This document shows positions 60,386 to 64,000 of a stretch of DNA of 64,000 nt, in pieces. The position numbers were made by a program, and so were the translations under genes. The notes beneath the pieces are model-generated. The model saw only the letters and a program-made list of their open reading frames with translations. It made no database searches and had not been told where the DNA came from. The DNA comes from Ovis canadensis. Its lineage: Eukaryota; Chordata; Mammalia; Artiodactyla; Bovidae. The stretch's first letter is position 1, and each line of letters begins with the position of its first letter. The stretch covers positions 86,528,501 to 86,592,500 of the forward strand of contig NC_091245.1 in assembly GCF_042477335.2 (NCBI RefSeq). Direction: 5' to 3'.

Positions 60386-60827
60386 TTTCATTTTGTCACA
60401 TACCAGCTGAGTCACTGGCCTATTTCCCTCTGGATCTCCAGAATGTAAACATTCTGCAGTTTTCTCCTCCTTATCTATGTCTCCAAATAGGTTTTGATGG
60501 CCAATGCATGTTCTTTGGGATTCACTATTTAATATCATTGTACCAGAAAACCTCCTCTGATACCTTAGAGTTCCCTTTCAATAATTACGCTTATGAAAAT
60601 ATCAGAGTACTTTTTTAACACACAGCAAAACTTCATTAAAGTCCTATTTCTCTTGCTCTCAGTATCTTTCATTTGCAAGGCAGCTCCAAACGTGGATGTA
60701 AAATGTCCCAGGAGTTTATAGGAACAAGAGAATAATTTTGTCCAGGGCTCAGGAAATGCATCATAGAATAAGTTTTTGAGTGAAGTCTTGATTTGTTAAC
60801 ACTTTGTAGTTTACACAGATATATATA
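60386..60827. other. Unassigned intronic DNA
   Basis: GGCCTATTTCCCTCTGGATC onward resembles an L2-type relic weakly. No exon. Confidence 0.3.
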
Positions 60828-61029
60828 AAGCGGTAAAGAATCTGCCTGCAGATTCAGAGCCAGTGATGCAGGATACTCGTGTTCTATCGCTGAGTTGGGA
60901 AGATCCCCTGGAGAAGGAAATAGCAACCCACTCCGATATTCTTGCCTGGAAAATCCCATGGACAGAGGAACATGGCGGGCTATACTCCACCAAGAGTTAG
61001 ACACGAGTTAGTGACTACACCACAACAAC
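60828..61029 (+). mobile_element. Bov-tA SINE, head damaged
   Basis: AAGCGGTAAAGAATCTGCCT lacks the first part of the head and carries an AGATTCAGAGCCAGTG insertion. Body present, ending in CACCACAACAAC. Confidence 0.88.
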
Positions 61030-61053
61030 TGTGTGTGTGTGTGTGTGTGTGTG
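61030..61053. repeat. (TG)12 microsatellite
   Basis: Perfect 24-bp run directly after the SINE. Confidence 0.95.
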
Positions 61054-61075
61054 CATTTAAATTACTATGTTTTTT

Positions 61076-61435
61076 CAAAAGGCATTTCTTTCTAAGTTTT
61101 GTTTTTGTCAAATGAGTCTGCGAAGACAGATACAGATTACTAAGCTGATCGTGATGCAAGTCTCATTCCAGCTACAGGACTGCCAAGAAGTCAACCTTCT
61201 AACTGAATTTCACCTGTGTTGCTCTCTCTTAAAGCAGTGATTTTCAGATGCACGTTTTTGTATCATATGGAAAAGTATGTTTTATTTTCTTTAAAGTTGT
61301 AATATTATGTTTGAAATTGTATATATTTTAAATGATGTAGCTTTGACAGGTTTTATTTGGTCGATATGATTTTCTATTAAAAGAGAATGCTGCTTTCATG
61401 TAGAGTAGCTCGTGAAAATAAATAAATAAATAAAT
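61076..61435 (+). pseudogene. Retroposed non-TE sequence (5'-truncated processed transcript)
   Basis: A 360-bp block with no resemblance to BovB, SINE, L1, L2 or MIR, bounded by an exact 17-bp duplication AAATTACTATGTTTTTT at 61059-61075 and 61436-61452. It ends in an A-rich (AAAT)n tail (61415-61435), and an ATTAAA polyadenylation-like hexamer lies 34 bp before that tail (61376-61381). These are the hallmarks of L1-mediated retroposition of a cellular mRNA 3' end. A frame of about 55 codons is open before a TGA near 61240, but I do not recognise the product; the rest looks like 3' UTR. The source gene is unknown. Confidence 0.75.
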
Positions 61436-61439
61436 AAAT
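61415..61439. repeat. (AAAT)n tail repeat
   Basis: About six AAAT units forming the tail of the retroposed block. Confidence 0.93.
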
Positions 61440-61452
61440 TACTATGTTTTTT

Positions 61453-61620
61453 GAATCGCTTAAACAACAGAAGTCTATATTCTCACAGTTCTGGAGGCTG
61501 GATGTTCAAGATCAAGGTGTGGTCAAGTTTGGTCCAATTTTGCAGATCCCTGCCTTCTTGTAGTGTTCTCACATGGCTTCTTTCTGTGTGCCTGAGTCCT
61601 TTGTGTTTCTAAATTACCCC
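61453..61620 (+). repeat. Ancient interspersed repeat, unassigned
   Basis: GCTTAAACAACAGAAGTCTA, TCACAGTTCTGGAGGCTGGA and GATCAAGGTGTGGTCAAGTT relate it to the copy at 3545-3960. Confidence 0.6.
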
Positions 61621-63074
61621 TTACTGTAAATCTTCATAGATTTTATAGATTCAGGCAACCTGTTTGCCAATTTATGTAATATATAAATATCTAGATAGGT
61701 ATAATTTATACTAATATGTTTAGCTAAAATCAAAGCATTTCATAAAAGAGAAAACTGTTAAGGAAAGTAATTTGTGCAACATCATTCAGTGTTGAAATTA
61801 GACTTGAGCCTAGGTCCTCTGAGTCTAAAATTGGTTCCCTTTCCTATATTATGTGGATGAGGTTGGATCATAGGTAAAGGATAGAAAGCACTTAGGAGGG
61901 CATCCTAAAGGAATAGAACAGCATTAGGCAGGCATACATGCATAGAGCTTGGATAGGGAGTAGTATATAATTCAGTTAGGTGAAGTTAATGAAGGTAATC
62001 AGAGCCGGTCAAGTTTGAGAGGCTGAGAGATAGACCTTGGAGGGATGAATGCATAGTTGAAGAATTTGGCCTCTGGTCTTCAGACAAAAAGGAGTCATTC
62101 ATTTCTTGATCTGGAAACTAAAACGAGCCATTCATTTCTTGATCTGGAAACTGGCTAATTGAATAAGTGAGTAAAGAAACTGTATCTGTTATTTTCACAT
62201 ATGCTTTTAGACAAAAGAGGGGGGAAAAAGTCCTCTTGTTCAAAGTAAAATATTTTATAGAGAACAGGTAGCCTTGGTTTCTGGCCTTTTTTTTTTCATT
62301 CTGAAGATACAACTTTTAATTCTTTTTTTCTTGTGCAACTCTTCATGTCTTAATCAGAAATGGTACCTGTGATACTTTTTTGCCTTTAGTTTATTCCTTA
62401 CATGCTTGACAAAATATTTATTTTTCCTTCATACACAATACAGTTTTTTGGCTCAATGCAGAATCAGTAGTTCACATCGGCTTCTGAATTTTGTAGTTAG
62501 TTCCTTGTCCCTTTGTTTATAAGGGTTGTGGAGGACATATTTTCATTCTTGGGTATATAACTTGATTTCAATTTTCGCTATCTCAAAGGACTTTTACCTG
62601 ATGAAAATTGGGAAGTTTTGTGTGGTTTTCTTTTCTTTAAAATTTCCTAGACTGTGTGTATTCTTAAATTTTTAGTATAGGTCCTTCCTTAAATTAAGAT
62701 TTTTTTCCCTATTATTTCATGTTTTTATTGTGCCGTTTTCATCTGTACTGTCCTTTCTAGAAGTAAAGAAGTGCTGCTCTGTAGTTACAAAAAAATAAAC
62801 TATTTTTCATGTATAATAAAATGTTTGTCAAAAAATTTTGTTTTGAGTCTACATAGTACCTAGGTCAACACTTGTTTCTCAGTGAAGAAACTGAGGCCCC
62901 AGCAGGTTAAATGACTTGTCCAAAGTCAATATAGTTTATACTAGAAAAGGTCTTGATACTTTATCTTTTTCTCTTTCCATTATGCCATCCAGCTTTCCTT
63001 TGGCTGGGTAATAAGCTGAAAAGTTATGAATAGAAAAGTATATGTTATTGAATTCTGTAGTTGCTGGGGGTGGG
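61621..63074. other. Intronic DNA with two MIR relics and a short duplication
   Basis: Reversed MIR-like text lies at 61740-61860 and 62875-62990 (AGTGAAGAAACTGAGGCCCC). CATTCATTTCTTGATCTGGA and following (24 bp) occurs twice, at 62096-62119 and 62129-62152. No exon. Confidence 0.5.
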
Positions 63075-63300
63075 ACAAGGGTGTGGATTAGGAAATTTGG
63101 ATTAGCAGATGCAAATTTTTATATATAGAAATGGATGAACAAGGTCCTATTGTATAGCACAGTGAACTGTATTCAATATAATGTAAAACCATAATAGGAA
63201 AGAATATGAAAAAGTATATATATAACTGAATCACTTTGCCGTACACCAGAAAGTAACACAACCTTGTAAATCAACTATACTTCAATTAAAAAAAGAAAGA
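63075..63300 (+). mobile_element. L1 3' UTR end
   Basis: TATTGTATAGCACAGTGAAC, ACTGAATCACTTTGCCGTAC and ATCAACTATACTTCAATTAA, ending in an A-rich tail. Confidence 0.88.
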
Positions 63301-63540
63301 AAACTATAGGTTAAACTGAGAGGTGACCTGGGTGCTAGTCTTCTTTTTTTATGTTATTCTAATTGTATTCATTGTTTAAAAATATGATCCAAAAGTGTGT
63401 AGAAAGAATGACCTGTGAGTTTATGTGAGGGAACTTAAAGAATACATGTCTCTCTAGATAAACATCAATTCATATTTTTTAGTTTAAACACTTTTTACTC
63501 ATAAAAACAATTATAAGTCAATTATCATACTATAAAAATG

Positions 63541-63820
63541 AGGCATCAATGGCACCCCACTCCAGTACTCTTGCCTGGAAAATCACATTGATGGAGGAGC
63601 CTGGAAGGCTGCAGTCCATGGGGTTGCTGAGGGTCAGACACGACTGAGCGACTTCACTTGCACTTTTCACTTTCATCCATTGGAGAAGGGAATGGCAACC
63701 CACTTCAGTGTTCTTGCCTGGGGAATCCCAGGGACAGGGGAGCCTGGAGGGCTGCCGTCTCTGGGGTCGCACAGAGTTGGACACGACTGAAGCGACTTAG
63801 CAGCAGCAGCAGCAGCAACT
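63541..63820 (+). mobile_element. Bov-A2 dimeric SINE
   Basis: Monomers at 63547 and 63680, ending GAAGCGACTTAGCAGCAGCA with (AGC)n. CATACTAT before 63535 and after 63824 suggests the target duplication. Confidence 0.92.
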
Positions 63821-63961
63821 TTACATACTATTTTAAAAATGAAATTTCTCATTAGGCCATCTGCCAGGTCACTGAATGGCAGTCTTTTTTGCATGAGCTT
63901 TCGGTTTTTTGTAATATGTACAGCAGATTATTAACAAGCAAGTATTTGGCAAACATTTGAC

Positions 63962-64000
63962 TGCTGCTGCTGCTAAGTCGCTTCAGTCGTGTCTGACTCT
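63962..64000 (-). mobile_element. Bov-A2-type SINE, cut by the window end
   Basis: (GCT)n then AAGTCGCTTCAGTCGTGTCT, the complement of the Bov-A2 3' end. Confidence 0.88.

Overview
This window is nuclear DNA from a ruminant, almost certainly cattle or a close bovid. The evidence is the density of bovid-specific retroposons: BovB (RTE-type) LINE copies, tRNA-headed Bov-tA SINEs, dimeric Bov-A2 SINEs with (AGC)n tails and cetartiodactyl CHR SINEs. These lie over an older mammalian layer of L1, L2, MIR, hAT-Charlie, Tigger-like and mariner-derived repeats. There are no operons, ribosome binding sites or CRISPR arrays. Nearly every long open frame is a shadow of a BovB or SINE copy or of the CpG-rich promoter.

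Only one protein-coding gene can be supported. At about 37.3-37.95 kb an unmethylated-type CpG island holds the first coding exon (37791-37930, + strand) of FAM102B (also called EEIG2). It encodes the first 46 residues plus two bases of codon 47 and ends at a canonical CAG|gtaa donor. The 26 kb from 37931 to the window end is then intron 1. Everything left of about 37.2 kb reads as upstream intergenic DNA. The 5' leader carries a short upstream ORF (37687-37722) in a strong initiation context, and the main start is a run of three consecutive ATG codons.

Layout: 1-5.7 kb, four truncated BovB copies in alternating orientation with SINEs. 5.7-11.2 kb, mostly unassigned sequence with CHR, Bov-tA and L1 fragments. 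11.7-16.9 kb, two minus-strand BovB copies (one near full length, about 3.3 kb) and SINEs nested in and beside an L2. 17-23 kb, quiet DNA with MIR/L2 relics and a (TG)19 microsatellite. 23.3-28.7 kb, nested insertions including a three-layer nest of hAT, SINE and BovB. 29-36.7 kb, L1/L2 relics with SINEs and a BovB. 37.1-38 kb, promoter and exon 1. 38-64 kb, intron 1, with about a dozen SINEs, three BovB copies, several L1 fragments, a mariner-type palindrome and a 360-bp retroposed non-TE sequence between perfect 17-bp target-site duplications.

About twelve BovB copies account for roughly 11 kb, about a sixth of the window. Many insertions still show readable target-site duplications, so relative ages can be ordered from the nesting. 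No new multi-gene system was found. The most noteworthy items are the retroposed transcript fragment at 61.1-61.4 kb, the leader architecture of FAM102B, the 23.9-24.9 kb nest and the fold-back 5' end of the BovB at 51.1 kb.
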